From Coriobacteriaceae bacterium (GTDB lineage Bacteria; Actinomycetota; Coriobacteriia; Coriobacteriales; UMGS124), in contig JAHZGC010000002.1 in NCBI GenBank assembly GCA_019421015.1, positions 1-64,000 of the forward strand: a DNA stretch of 64,000 nucleotides, written 5' to 3'. Positions 1 to 8,677 of this stretch are shown here, one piece after another (position 1 is the stretch's first letter; every line of letters begins with the position of its first letter). A program made the position numbers and the translations under genes. Under the pieces are notes generated by a model, which was not told where the DNA came from, made no database searches, and saw nothing but the letters and a program-made list of their open reading frames with translations.

Positions 1-123
1 CGTTTTAACCCTCCCGTGCGCACAACCGTGTCGCTGGCGTATCTGACAGACAACCCCAACCCGGCCTTGGCGCTTCTGGCCCGGTTTCTGGGGGAGAAGT
101 TCGCGGGAGGGGCGAAGGCCTAG
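1..123 (+). CDS. C-terminal end of a probable LysR-type regulator (partial)
   Basis: An open frame enters from the left edge and ends at TAG 121-123, giving 40 codons. The peptide reads PVRTTVSLAYLTDNPNPALA followed by a short helical tail. The VSLAYLxDNPNPAL pattern resembles the last strand and helix of LysR effector domains, where a similar segment precedes the stop. No DNA-binding part is visible because the gene begins outside the window. It could regulate the truncated flavoprotein downstream, but 460 bases of palindrome-bearing DNA separate them. The family call rests on a short segment and is tentative. Confidence 0.4.
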   Translation, partial: RFNPPVRTTVSLAYLTDNPNPALALLARFLGEKFAGGAKA

Positions 124-219
124 AGTAGGTGGGTTTGGAGCGTCTACGGGCCCGGGGTCTCCGGATGGCGGCCTCGCGAGGCTCCGGGAGGGCCCGTGCA
201 CGAGAAGCGGGCCTCTGGT

Positions 220-358
220 GGCAAATCCCAGCTGTACGTACGCCTCGCTCCCGGTACCCGGGCGGCCGCCCCGGCAAAACCGCGGGTCGTGCGTGGCCGG
301 AGGGGGCCGGAAAGGGCTTCCGAGGTCGGTTCAGACGTACGTAGGGCTGGGATTTGCC
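220..358. repeat. Single-pair palindromic element, GGCA-ended 23-bp unit
   Basis: A 23-bp unit beginning GGCAAATCCCAGC and ending GTACGTACG lies at 220-242 and recurs inverted at 336-358 (ending GCTGGGATTTGCC). The arms match except for two or three bases, and 93 bp separates them. The outer ends read GGCA, as in the larger arrays elsewhere in this window. The rest of the gap (124-586) is very GC-rich and shows no gene. ORFs drawn through it, including an apparent N-terminal extension of the next gene, look like translated repeat. Confidence 0.75.
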
Positions 359-586
359 AGAATGGGGCCTTCTGGCTGCGCACGGGGGCCTGGCGCTCGC
401 CGGGAGGGCCCGCGGGGTAGTTTCCGGGGTGTCCGGCCTGCGTTTGGTCTGCGCGTTGCCTGCGGGCCACAGGTTGCATGGTGCTCCCACGTGTCGGTTG
501 CGTGCCACATCCTCCCAGCTAGATGGCCTCATCAATTATGCGGTAGCCGTCCCCATGCCCCGTCGCGGGGGAGAAGCCCCGAGAAG

Positions 587-2038
587 GACACCACGGTCAT
601 CGGCGTTGACTCTCAAAGCAAGGACGCCTTCAACTTCTACGGTGGCCAGCTGGGTCACTTCAACTCGCAGTGGCAGGATGAGGTGCTGGGCGTCTCCAAA
701 GACACCTTCGACCCGTGGGACTTCATCGACTCCTACCAGCTGCGGAGTGCCGGCCGCGCCCACCCCGATCTTATCCGCCAGTTCGCCTGGCGCAACGGCG
801 AGCTTGTGGACTGGATGATGGAGCTGCAGCCGGATCTCTCGGCGGTCACGGGCGTGAACGCCATCCAGCTCGACCGCGACTACAGTTACAAGAAGGGCTA
901 CTTCTGGACTTACCCGGCCGTCATCAACCTGGGCAGCGGCGCCTTTAGCAGCTCCGGGGAGTTCTGCGTGGCCTCGGTCGATGCCGGGATCGCCGCCAGC
1001 CCCGAGTCCCAGGCGCTCTACGGCCACACGGCCCAGCTCATCGAGAAGAACGCCGACGGCGTGGTGACCGGCATCGTGGCCCAGGCCGACGACGGCACCT
1101 ACGTGCGCCTGAACGCCAAGAAGGGCGTGGTCATCGCCACCGGCGACTTCAGCGCCAACTCCGACATGTACAGCGCCCTGTGCACCGAGGTCCAGGAGTG
1201 CAACCCCTACACCCAGCTCGTGGGCTCGGGCCGCGACGGCAGCGGCATCAAGATGGGCGTGCGCGCCGGCGGCGTGATGGAGATCGGACCGCGCGCCGCC
1301 ATGGGCGGCGCCACGAGCGCCCTGCCCATGGGCTTCTTCGGCGCGGCGGCCGGCTGCTGGATCAACAAGTACAGCAAGCGCTTCTGCAACGAGGCCTTCG
1401 GCGTGCCGTTCGTGGCCGGCTGCCAGAGCGCCCGCCAGCCCATCGGCAGCGAAATCATCCAGGTGTGGGACGAGGGCCACTGGCGCGAGTTCGCCGAGAA
1501 CCAGGCCCTGGGCCACTTCAACGCGAGCGACATCAGCGACGCAAAGATGGACGAGTACGCCGCCAAGCTCGAGGAGGCCAAGGCCGCCGGCGCCGAGGGT
1601 GCCAACGGCGTCTGGTGCGCCGACGACCTGGCCACGCTGGCCGGCTACCTGGGCCTGACGGGCGACGCCGCCGAGAACTTCGTGGCGTCGGTCGAGCGCT
1701 ACTCGCAGTTCGCCGAGGCCGGCCGCGACGAGGACTACGCCAAGCCCGCCGACATGATGTGGCCCATCAACGAGGGGCCCTTCTACGCCGAGAAGAACAC
1801 CCGCAACGCGAACATCGTGCTCGTGACGCTGGCGGGCCTCTACATCGACGGCAACGGGGCGGTGCTCGACCAGTCCTTTGAGCCCATTCCCGGCCTCTAC
1901 GCCACCGGCAACGCGAGCGGCGGCCGCTTCCCGCTGCAGTACACGGCGCCCATGAACGGCATCTCGATCGGATTTGCCACGGTGTTCGGCGCGCTTTTGG
2001 GCGAGTATCTGGGCACCCAGGCGCCTGTGGTGGCGTAG
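587..2038 (+). pseudogene. N-terminally truncated FAD-binding fumarate-reductase-type flavoprotein
   Basis: From about 587 the frame encodes the middle and C-terminal parts of a FAD_binding_2 (succinate dehydrogenase/fumarate reductase type) flavoprotein. Visible family segments are an FYGGQLGHFNSQW block, a DWMMELQP segment, KKGVVIATGDFSANSDM, a GDGxGIKMG-like helix, and a C-terminal GLYATGNASGGRFPLQYTAPMNG block that closes the FAD site. The first roughly 130-150 residues are missing. No Tat signal and no GxGxxG dinucleotide motif can be found, because the sequence upstream is repeat DNA. About 480 codons remain of a usual 600. It is probably inactive, although the open frame extends upstream through the repeat. 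Confidence 0.75.
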
Positions 2039-2097
2039 GGGAGAAGGCGCAGCTCGGCCAGAAGGGTTGGCTGACGAATAGAGAAGACGGATTGCTA

Positions 2098-2140
2098 GGG
2101 GTTTCTCGGCTGGACCACGGTCGGGAAACCCTTTTGTGTG
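2098..2140 (+). terminator. Rho-independent terminator after the truncated flavoprotein
   Basis: A GGGTTTC/GAAACCC stem with an intervening GC-rich loop is followed by TTTTGTGTG, 60 bp past the flavoprotein stop codon. Confidence 0.7.
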
Positions 2141-2147
2141 TATCCGC

Positions 2148-2177
2148 TTGCATACCGTATGCTGCTTACAATATAAC
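2148..2177 (+). promoter_or_regulatory. Promoter with an overlapping palindromic operator
   Basis: A TTGCAT hexamer (2148-2153) and TATAAC (2172-2177) are 18 bp apart, upstream of the 91-aa gene. The perfect palindrome GCATAC-C-GTATGC (2150-2162) overlaps the -35 box, which is where a repressor would bind. The hexamers and palindrome are read directly; regulation is inferred. Confidence 0.55.
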
Positions 2178-2252
2178 GAAGAGGAGACCTCGAATAGGTC
2201 GATGGATACTTGTGTGCGATAAGGGGCCCACGAGCGAAAGGACCGCATTGCC

Positions 2253-2528
2253 ATGAGTCAATTCAATTATACGAGATGGTCCCCAATGCTTCGCGTGTTT
2301 GAAGGCTGTGTAGCCAATGCCATATTCTCAAACAGGGAGTACGCCCAGCAATTGTACGAAGGTCTCCAGCCCGGAGGCGTTCGGACGGACGTCAGCGAGT
2401 CTGAAATTGCTTCGTATCTTGAGGAACATAAATGGAGTGCCTTGCAATACATTATGGATCGCTATGACGAAGAGGGGGCCGTGCGCGTCCACTTTGAATC
2501 GGAGATACGCAAGGCGGTAGAGCGGTAA
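2253..2528 (+). CDS. Small hypothetical protein (91 aa)
   Basis: The ATG at 2253 lies 8-10 bases after a GAAAGGA ribosome-binding site and 75 bases after a promoter-like pair. The protein is soluble, slightly acidic and mostly helical (FNYTRWSPMLRVFEGCVANAIF start, HFESEIRKAVER end), with no signal peptide, membrane segment or cysteine cluster. I do not recognise the family. Its base composition is more AT-rich than its neighbours, which would fit transferred DNA. A 216-bp inverted-end repeat starts 54 bases after its stop and no terminator separates them. Confidence 0.65.
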   Translation: MSQFNYTRWSPMLRVFEGCVANAIFSNREYAQQLYEGLQPGGVRTDVSESEIASYLEEHKWSALQYIMDRYDEEGAVRVHFESEIRKAVER

Positions 2529-2581
2529 TCGGACGACTCGGTGCTGACGCGGGGAACCGTGGTTTGCGGAGACGGCCAAAT

Positions 2582-2797
2582 CGGCAGATAGCACCGCATA
2601 ATCAGGCTTCTGGATAGGGCCGCAAGGCCCTCGATGTTCCGAGGTGCTTGCAAGTGGGGATGATCTTGCGGGTAACGACCCTTCTGAACTGCGGGTTTTC
2701 TGGACCCAGGGTCGCACGGGGGAGCGGGCAGACCGGCAAAGTGCGATGGAGCCCCTCCCGCGCCTATCCAGAACCCTCATTCTGCGGAAGTATCTCG
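2582..2797. repeat. Inverted-end repeat element, GGATAGGC family, copy 1 of 5
   Basis: The left end (2582-2619) reads GGCAGATAGCACC then TTCTGGATAGG. The right end (2760-2797) is its inverse, GCCTATCCAGAACCCTCATT then GAAGTATCTCG. An internal block around 2670-2700 (CCCTTCTGAACTGCGGGTTT) is shared with other copies, but in this copy it lies in the opposite orientation. The element is 216 bp, has no coding potential and fills the gap between the 91-aa gene and the MocR gene. Confidence 0.85.
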
Positions 2798-2893
2798 CTT
2801 CGGCGCTCTTTGCGGCAAAAGGCATGGAGGCTCCAGCTGCAAAGCAGCTGTGCCAGCGGTCGCCGCTCGCCCCGCTCGTCCCTCCCCCTCTCC

Positions 2894-4348
2894 CTACCCC
2901 CATGCCCGCACGAGCGCCTGCACGCCGGGGGCCACCTCGTCAGGGTCGATGGCCGAGAAGCCCACGATGACCTGCGGGGGATACGGCCGCCCCGAGCAGC
3001 GGTAGATGCTCGAACGGTACACCTGGGCCCCCTGGGCGCGGGCACTGCTTACCAGCTCGTCTTCGCTCATGCCGTTGGGCAGCCCAACGCAGAAATGCAG
3101 CCCGGCGTTGGTCCCCTGGAGCGCGATGCGGTCGCCGAAGCCCTGGCGCAGGCAGCTCAGCAGACGGTCGTGGCGTTGCCTGCCGGCTGCCACCATCTTG
3201 CGCACCTGTTGGTCCATGGCACCGGTGGCGATGAAGCGGGCTAACACCTCCTGGGTTATGAGCGACACGGCGGTGCTGGCCGACCAGAACCGGTCGAAGT
3301 AGCGCTCGAGCAACCGCTCGGGCACCACGGCGTAGGCCACGCGCAGGCCGGGGCACAGCGTTTTGGAGAAGTTCCCTAGGTAGCACACGCGGCCCTGGGC
3401 GTCGAGGGAGCTGAGCGAGGGCACCGGGTCGGTGTCGTAGCGGTACTCGTTGCACGAGTCGTCCTCGATGAGAAAGACGTCGTTGGCGTTGGCCCAGCTC
3501 AGGAGCTCGGCGCGCGTGCTCAGGGGCATGACGGCCCCGGTGGGGAACTGGTGCGAGGGCGTCACAAAGGCGACGCCGGAGCCTGCGGTGCGCAGCGCGT
3601 CCAGAAAGGCGGCGTCCCCGCGGTCCACCGGCAGTGGGTCCACGGAGAAGCCCAGGCGCCGGGCGACCTCGACGCAGCCGGTGTAGCCGGGCTCCTCGCA
3701 GCCCACGCGGTGGCGCCCTGGGTCAAAGAGCCCCAGCAGCGTGGTCAGGGCGACGTCGGTCGACGGCAGGACGACCACCTGCTCGGGGGCGCACACCACG
3801 CCGCGGGTGCGCCGCAGGTAGCGGGCGAGCTCGCGCTGCAGGGCGCTCGGCCGGTGCTCGAGGGGGTAGTTGCCCAGCAGGTCGTCGTCGGCGTAGTGCA
3901 GCACCTCCTGCTCCAGGCGCAGCCAGGTCTTGACCGGGAAGCTGCCCGGGGCGAGCCGGGCGAAGGCAAAGTCGTAGGGCACGTCGGGGCCGTGCTCGAA
4001 CTCCTCAAAGAACGCCACCCGCCGGGCCGGTAGCTTCACGTGGGGCGCCTCGCGCGGGGCGGCCGCCGACTGCAGGAACGCCGTCTGGAGCCGGCGCACC
4101 CGATGGCCCGAACGTGCGACGGCGTCCACATAGCCCTCGACCGCAAGCTGCGAGTAGGCGCGCTCCACGGTGCAGCGGGCCACTTCGAGTCCCGATGCCA
4201 CGCTGCGGGTGGTGGGGAGAAGGTCGCCCTCCCGCAGGGCTCCGGCCACTATGGCGTCGCGCAGGCGCTGGTAGATCTGCTGGTAGAGAGGTTCGGGGGC
4301 CGTGCGGTCGAGCACAATGTCGACCTGGGCGCTGCGCGACGTTCGCAT
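2894..4348 (-). CDS. MocR/PdxR-type GntR regulator with aminotransferase domain
   Basis: This 484-aa protein joins a GntR winged helix (residues about 12-85; EPLYQQIYQRLRDAIVAG, then LLPTTRSVASGLEVARCTVE) to a fold-type I aminotransferase domain (about 125-484). The Schiff-base lysine is K329 in GNFSKTLCPGLRVAY. TPSHQFPTGAVM (263-274) and IEDDSCNEYRY (295-304) supply typical cofactor contacts. MocR proteins bind pyridoxal phosphate or an amine adduct to switch transcription. The start has a GGGAGGCACCC ribosome-binding site. It is transcribed away from the broken cytochrome gene that follows, so its original target may have been lost. Length and motifs are normal for the family. Confidence 0.92.
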   Translation of the reverse strand: MRTSRSAQVDIVLDRTAPEPLYQQIYQRLRDAIVAGALREGDLLPTTRSVASGLEVARCTVERAYSQLAVEGYVDAVARSGHRVRRLQTAFLQSAAAPREAPHVKLPARRVAFFEEFEHGPDVPYDFAFARLAPGSFPVKTWLRLEQEVLHYADDDLLGNYPLEHRPSALQRELARYLRRTRGVVCAPEQVVVLPSTDVALTTLLGLFDPGRHRVGCEEPGYTGCVEVARRLGFSVDPLPVDRGDAAFLDALRTAGSGVAFVTPSHQFPTGAVMPLSTRAELLSWANANDVFLIEDDSCNEYRYDTDPVPSLSSLDAQGRVCYLGNFSKTLCPGLRVAYAVVPERLLERYFDRFWSASTAVSLITQEVLARFIATGAMDQQVRKMVAAGRQRHDRLLSCLRQGFGDRIALQGTNAGLHFCVGLPNGMSEDELVSSARAQGAQVYRSSIYRCSGRPYPPQVIVGFSAIDPDEVAPGVQALVRAWG

Positions 4349-4515
4349 GGGTGCCTCCCGGAGTTGCGGCGCGGGGGATTTGGGGCCAGGTGCTCCGACC
4401 TGTCGGTCGGGGCCATTCTGGTTTGGTCAAATATACGCTTTCTGGGCCTTCTCACCGGCCATCGCGGGTCGTAGATTGGGCCAAGAGGCCGTTTGCGGCC
4501 AAGGATTGCAGGTAA

Positions 4516-5138
4516 GATGCGGGGTCGATCGCCGGTTGCTTTACCGGCTACGACGTGCACGGGCCTGCGGGCGCGGGCATGAGCTGCATGGACTGCCACA
4601 ACATCAACGAGATTCACGGTGACGGTGTGGAGCGTTCCACCATGGCCCACAGCGGTGCCATCACCACCGAGTGCGAGGACTGCCACGCGGTCGAGTCCCT
4701 TGAAGGGCCTGGCACAACGAGGGGCACCTCGAGGCCAACGAGTGCTGGGCCTGCCACTCGGGCACCTATCGAACCTGCGAGTCGTGCCACGGCTGGATGG
4801 CCGAGGGCCGCGGCGACGTGCCCTTTGAGTCCCGCGACGTGCTGTGCCTGGGCTACGACCTGGGCAACGGTAAGATCACCACGCTCGTGAAGGCGCCCGT
4901 GGACGGCGGCATGCTCGGCGACTCCACCACCGCCCTCACGATTCCCGACGAGCTGCTGAACAACGGCAGCACCTGGTACGCCGGCTTTACCCACGGCGTG
5001 ATCCTGCCCGAGGCGAACGAGGAGTTCTGCTCGCGCTGCCACGGCGAGGGGACGAACCTGCTCACCGAGGCCGACCTGCAGTACCCCGACTACGAGCGGG
5101 AGCAGGTCGTGGCCCCGCTGCCCGAGGTGCAGCCGTAG
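4516..5138 (+). pseudogene. Frameshifted, truncated multiheme cytochrome c
   Basis: Five CxxCH haem sites can be read: CMDCH and CEDCH in one frame (4555-4700), then CWACH, CESCH and CSRCH in the next (4740-5045). The reading frame changes between about 4702 and 4712. Upstream, residues such as GYDVHGPAGAGMSC continue back to 4516, but there is no signal peptide or start. This was probably an exported NapC/NrfH- or cytochrome c3-like electron carrier supplying a flavoprotein or another terminal reductase. Both the missing 5' end and the shift argue that it is dead. It ends in a strong hairpin. Confidence 0.8.
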
Positions 5139-5183
5139 GGCTGGAGTGCAAGGATTGGCGTGCAATCGCATACGGTAGGCAAC

Positions 5184-5228
5184 GGGCCCCGGGCCCGCTG
5201 GGTGGAGAAGCCCGGCGGCCCCGGGGCC
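5184..5228. terminator. Strong GC hairpin between convergent genes
   Basis: GGGCCCCGGG and the facing GGCCCCGGGGCC close over a loop that contains GGAGAAGCCC, followed by TTGTGGGTTTGG. It sits between the cytochrome remnant (+) and the lipoprotein gene (-). Confidence 0.5.
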
Positions 5229-5257
5229 TTGTGGGTTTGGGGTGGCCGAGAAACCCT

Positions 5258-6004
5258 CTACACGGGCATCCGTAGCAGCGCCTGCGCCATGGCGTAGGGA
5301 GATGGGTCCTTGACGAGCTCGTAGGTGTAGGAGGTCACGGTGCCGTCGGGGGCGGTGACGGTCGCTATGCAGCCGTTCTCGTCGTAGGTGAACGTGAACG
5401 CCTGCGGCTTGTCGCCGTCCGTGGAGACGTACATCTTGGTGACGGCCCCGTTCTCGTTGATTTCGTACACGTAGGACACCTCGTGCACGGTGCCGTCGCT
5501 GTCGGTGACCGTCTCCTCCAGCGGCCAGCCGTCGCGGTCGTAGCGCTTGGTCTGGGAGCGGCCGTCGGCCCGGGTGACCTCGACCGTCTCGATGCGGCCG
5601 CGCACGTCGTAGTAGGTGTAGGTTATCTGGCCGCCGTCGAGGTCGGTGGTGATCGAGATGCTGGTAGGTTGCCCGCGGTCGTCGAGCTCGACGGCGGTGT
5701 CGATGGAGGCGTCGTCCAAGGTGGGGCAGCCGTTCGCGACGCCGTAGGAATCGTAGGTGTACTCGATGGTGCTGCCGGCCTCGCCCTGCCGCTCGGCGAC
5801 CGTCACGGCGTTGCCATGCTCGTCGAGGGTGTAGGTCTTCACGAGGTCGGGCCTCCCGTCGGCGTAGCGGACGGTCTCGGAGGTCGGGATATAGACGTCG
5901 ACGTCGGTGGCCTCGCAGCCCGTGAGGGCAAGGGCAAGCCCGATCGAGGCCAGGGCCGCCCCGATCAGGGCGAGCGGTTTGCGGATGCGCGCGCGTGTGG
6001 CCAT
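5258..6004 (-). CDS. Lipoprotein with YD-like repeats (248 aa)
   Basis: The N-terminus is a lipoprotein signal: basic MATRARIRK, a hydrophobic stretch, and a lipobox ending LTGC at residue 30. The mature part is built of degenerate repeats resembling RHS/YD modules: YTLDEHGNAVTV, YTYDSYGVANGC, YTYYDVRGRIETVEV, KRYDRDGWPLEETV, FTYDENGCIATVT and TSYTYELVKD. RHS/YD repeats form beta-rich surface structures. Here they are too few for a toxin shell, so a surface binding or structural role is more likely. The start has an AAGGAGCC ribosome-binding site. It stands alone, and flavoprotein debris lies upstream. Confidence 0.75.
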   Translation of the reverse strand: MATRARIRKPLALIGAALASIGLALALTGCEATDVDVYIPTSETVRYADGRPDLVKTYTLDEHGNAVTVAERQGEAGSTIEYTYDSYGVANGCPTLDDASIDTAVELDDRGQPTSISITTDLDGGQITYTYYDVRGRIETVEVTRADGRSQTKRYDRDGWPLEETVTDSDGTVHEVSYVYEINENGAVTKMYVSTDGDKPQAFTFTYDENGCIATVTAPDGTVTSYTYELVKDPSPYAMAQALLRMPV

Positions 6005-6195
6005 GCTGTGTTGGCTCCTTGTGCGAGTGGGGATGGTGGGAGCGGCGTTGGGCGATTATAGCAAGCAACTGTGGTGGCGGGACTTGTGCCCGGCGCGTGT
6101 TCTGAGGAGCGCGTCTCGGCAGGCTTGCGGTGCGACGGCGTCGTATGGGTGTGCCGATGGACGGAACTGCGACTTTCTCGACCGATTGGGGGTGC

Positions 6196-6405
6196 GTGGT
6201 GCTGCTGAATCGCCGCGCCAGCCCAGGCACCCAGCTTAAGGCCGTCGCCGGTGTTGGTGGGGTTGCCCTCCACGTCGAAGTTCATCCACAGCGACGCGAT
6301 GTTGTTGGCGATGACCTCGGGGCAGTAGTGGGCCACAATTTCCTGGTTGCTGCCGTGGTCGCCGGTGGCCAGGATGACGCCCTTAGAGGCGGTGGCCTTC
6401 ACCAT
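6196..6405 (-). pseudogene. Internal fragment of a flavoprotein reductase
   Basis: About 70 codons encode VKATASKGVILATGDHGSNQ and a following NTGDGLKLGAWAGAAIQ, the central FAD-domain block of FAD_binding_2 flavoproteins (rATGGxxxN and GDGxxmgxxaGA regions). Nothing homologous precedes or follows it. The frame runs on into non-homologous DNA, part of which overlaps the start of the lipoprotein gene. This is an isolated remnant. Confidence 0.75.
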
Positions 6406-6582
6406 TCAAGGCACGTTGTCGCTATCATTTGGGAATGGTATGGCTCACACGGTGCGAGAACCCGGCATTTGACGCGTTCGTCGAAGACATGCGGGCGGCG
6501 TTTTGCCGGATTCATGGCGCTGACGGTCTGTAGCCTGGCAGGATTCCGATGGAATCGGCGGGGTTGGAGGCCGGCGTTTGCC

Positions 6583-6783
6583 CAAAAGGGCCCTTCGGTG
6601 GCCGCATGCGAGGGTCGTGCGGGATCGTAACAAAGCCGTTGGCGTAAACAGTCAGGTGCAGGATGGTATCAAATTACTAAATTAGCAGGTAGGACGTTTG
6701 TGATCCTTGCCCAACTTCTCAGGCATCGTTGAATTGGCGCTCGGTCATCCCGCACGACCCACCGATGCGGCCACTTGGGAAGC
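6583..6783. repeat. Inverted-end repeat element, GGTCGTGCGGGA family, copy 1 of 2
   Basis: The left end (6583-6624) carries AAAAGGGCCCTTCGGTGGCC then GGGTCGTGCGGGAT. The right end (6746-6783) carries the inverse, ATCCCGCACGACC then GATGCGGCCAC. Between them an AT-rich core, TATCAAATTACTAAATTAGC, is shared with the copy at 16929. The 6406-6964 gap contains nothing else that I can name apart from an AT-rich patch near 6800. Confidence 0.8.
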
Positions 6784-6964
6784 ATAAACCGAGAATCGAG
6801 GGCATATAACTTTTTATATTGATTATCATTTCCCTTCGGCCCCCCGTTCTCACAGCCCATCCCTACCTCGGCCCCCGGCTTTCGACCCCCTGACCTCCAT
6901 ACTTAGGGGGCCGACCCGCATCCGCAGGCCGGCCCCAGCAGCGAGCCCTTTCTCCCTCTCGCCC

Positions 6965-8677
6965 TTACCCGCGGGCCTGCTCGATGCAGTCGGCCACGGC
7001 GCGCAGCAGCGCGATCGAGGTGTGGGTGGCGCCGCCCACGATGTCGACGTCGGTGCCGTTGGCGGCCGCAATCTCGGCGGGCAGCTGGTCAAAGGCACGG
7101 GTGCCGAAGACCGGCGTCTCGCGGTTCTCGCCCACCTCGACGGCCGCGATGACGCCGCCCTCGATGGTCACGGTCACGTTCATGGGGCCGCCCAGACCGT
7201 TGCGCACGGCCTCGTAGGTGCCGTCGGCGCAGCCCTCGGCCGACACCACGGGCTTCTGGTCCACGAGCCAGTTGTACTTGGCGTGCGTGGCCTCGTCGGC
7301 GGCAAGGCTCGCCTCCACGGCGTATTCGGGCAGCTCGGTGCCCTCAAAGTCCACGATGCGGTTGGTGGCCATGCGGTCCACCGAGCTCCACACGATCTGG
7401 TCGAGCAGGTACGGCTTGGGGGGAATCTCGTCTTCGGGCTTGAGCTTGAGGATGCGCGCGTCGGCCGGGCACACCAGGGCGCACTGGCCGCAGCCCACGC
7501 ACCACTTGTCCATGATGCACAGGCCGTCCTCGTCCTGGCGCACGGCCATGAGCGGGCAGCGCTCCACGCAGGCCCCGCAGCGCAGGCACTTCTCGGCGTC
7601 GTAGTCCAACACGTAGGCCGAGGCGTTGGGGAACGTGCCGGTCTCGCCCTGCAGCGAACGGTAGGTGCCGAGCAGCGCGCAGTTGTCGCTGCGGCAGAAG
7701 CACATGATGTCGGGGTAGTCGGCGTAGGCGCCCTCGGGTACGTAGCCCAGGTCCACGAGCTTCTCGGCCTCGGCCAGGGCCTCTTCCTTGGTGATGGCGG
7801 GCACACCGGTCTCGATAAAGAACTCCGCCAGCTCGCCAAAGACCATGCAGTGGCAGATGCCCTCCTCGTGCTCCTCCTCGTGGCCGCGCAGGATGGCCTT
7901 GTTGCGGCAGCCGCAGGGCTGGGCGGTAAAGACCGTGTTGCGCTCAAAGATGGCGCGCCAGTCGCGGTAGGGGGCCAGCTTGCCGCCCTCGACCACGTCG
8001 GCGCTCACGGGAAACACGTCGTAGATGGGGTACTGGGCGCCGTTGCCGGCGTCCACGCCCAAGAGGCGGTCGTTCTTCTCGATGAAGTCCTTGTCGATAC
8101 GGTAGTACAGGTTGGGAATGAGCGCGCCCGGCCACGAGTACACGTAGAACCAGTCGACGCCGGCGCGGGTGATGCGGTTGATGAGGCGGCGGTTGGCCAG
8201 GTCGTTCAGGATGTCGAGGGCCTCGGCCTCGCTGCGGTCGGTGAGGCAGGCGTAGTCGTAGGCCGAGAAGCGCTCGAGCAGCGGCAGCTCGTTCCAGTGC
8301 TCGGCGTCCTCGAGGCTCCAGAGCTCCAGGATCATGTCGAAGCTGTAGGCGCCCGGCGTGTTGTTGAGGCCGTTGCTCAGGCGGTTGAGGCGGTTCCACA
8401 GGGTCACGTAGGTCTTGTCGATCACGCGGCCGTCGGGCAGCGTGAGGTCCTCGGTGGCCACCGGCGCGTCCTGGACCATCTTGATCAGCACGTCGCGGTT
8501 CTGGTCGAGCAGCTCGTTGTTAGAAAAGCCGGTGGTGCGCGCCGGCGCGGTGGAGCCGCCGTCGACGTCCTCGGCGAGCGCGACGCCGACTGCGGGGACG
8601 GCTGCGGCAGCTGCGGCCGCGGCTCCCATGGCCCCGATAAAGCCTCTGCGCGAAACGTTCTGGGTGGAGTCGTGCAT
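6965..8677 (-). CDS. Tat-exported 2[4Fe-4S] protein with C-terminal FMN-binding domain
   Basis: This 570-aa protein begins with a Tat signal (SRRGFIGAMG at 9-18). It then has a winged-helix-like region (about 80-170) and three cysteine clusters: PCGCR (254-258), CHCMVFGE (275-282) and CFCRSDNC (326-333). Two [4Fe-4S] ferredoxin motifs follow (C364-367-370-374 and C393-396-399-403). The last 85 residues form an FMN-binding domain with DIVGGATHTS, close to the [S/T]GATxT flavinylation motif. It probably passes electrons outside the membrane. The start was chosen for its GGAAGGGAAACC ribosome-binding site. It is the largest of three paralogues here and the only one with the FMN domain. Confidence 0.85.
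   Translation of the reverse strand: MHDSTQNVSRRGFIGAMGAAAAAAAAVPAVGVALAEDVDGGSTAPARTTGFSNNELLDQNRDVLIKMVQDAPVATEDLTLPDGRVIDKTYVTLWNRLNRLSNGLNNTPGAYSFDMILELWSLEDAEHWNELPLLERFSAYDYACLTDRSEAEALDILNDLANRRLINRITRAGVDWFYVYSWPGALIPNLYYRIDKDFIEKNDRLLGVDAGNGAQYPIYDVFPVSADVVEGGKLAPYRDWRAIFERNTVFTAQPCGCRNKAILRGHEEEHEEGICHCMVFGELAEFFIETGVPAITKEEALAEAEKLVDLGYVPEGAYADYPDIMCFCRSDNCALLGTYRSLQGETGTFPNASAYVLDYDAEKCLRCGACVERCPLMAVRQDEDGLCIMDKWCVGCGQCALVCPADARILKLKPEDEIPPKPYLLDQIVWSSVDRMATNRIVDFEGTELPEYAVEASLAADEATHAKYNWLVDQKPVVSAEGCADGTYEAVRNGLGGPMNVTVTIEGGVIAAVEVGENRETPVFGTRAFDQLPAEIAAANGTDVDIVGGATHTSIALLRAVADCIEQARG

Noticed and set aside
218..586. Upstream extension of the truncated flavoprotein as a real N-terminus
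   Set aside because: It has no Tat signal or FAD motif, its residues are dominated by Arg/Gly/Pro, and it runs through an inverted repeat.
4614..6230. Long minus-strand ORF of about 538 codons
   Set aside because: It is antisense to the cytochrome and out of frame with the lipoprotein. Its composition is Arg/His/Gly-rich, typical of shadow frames in GC-rich DNA.
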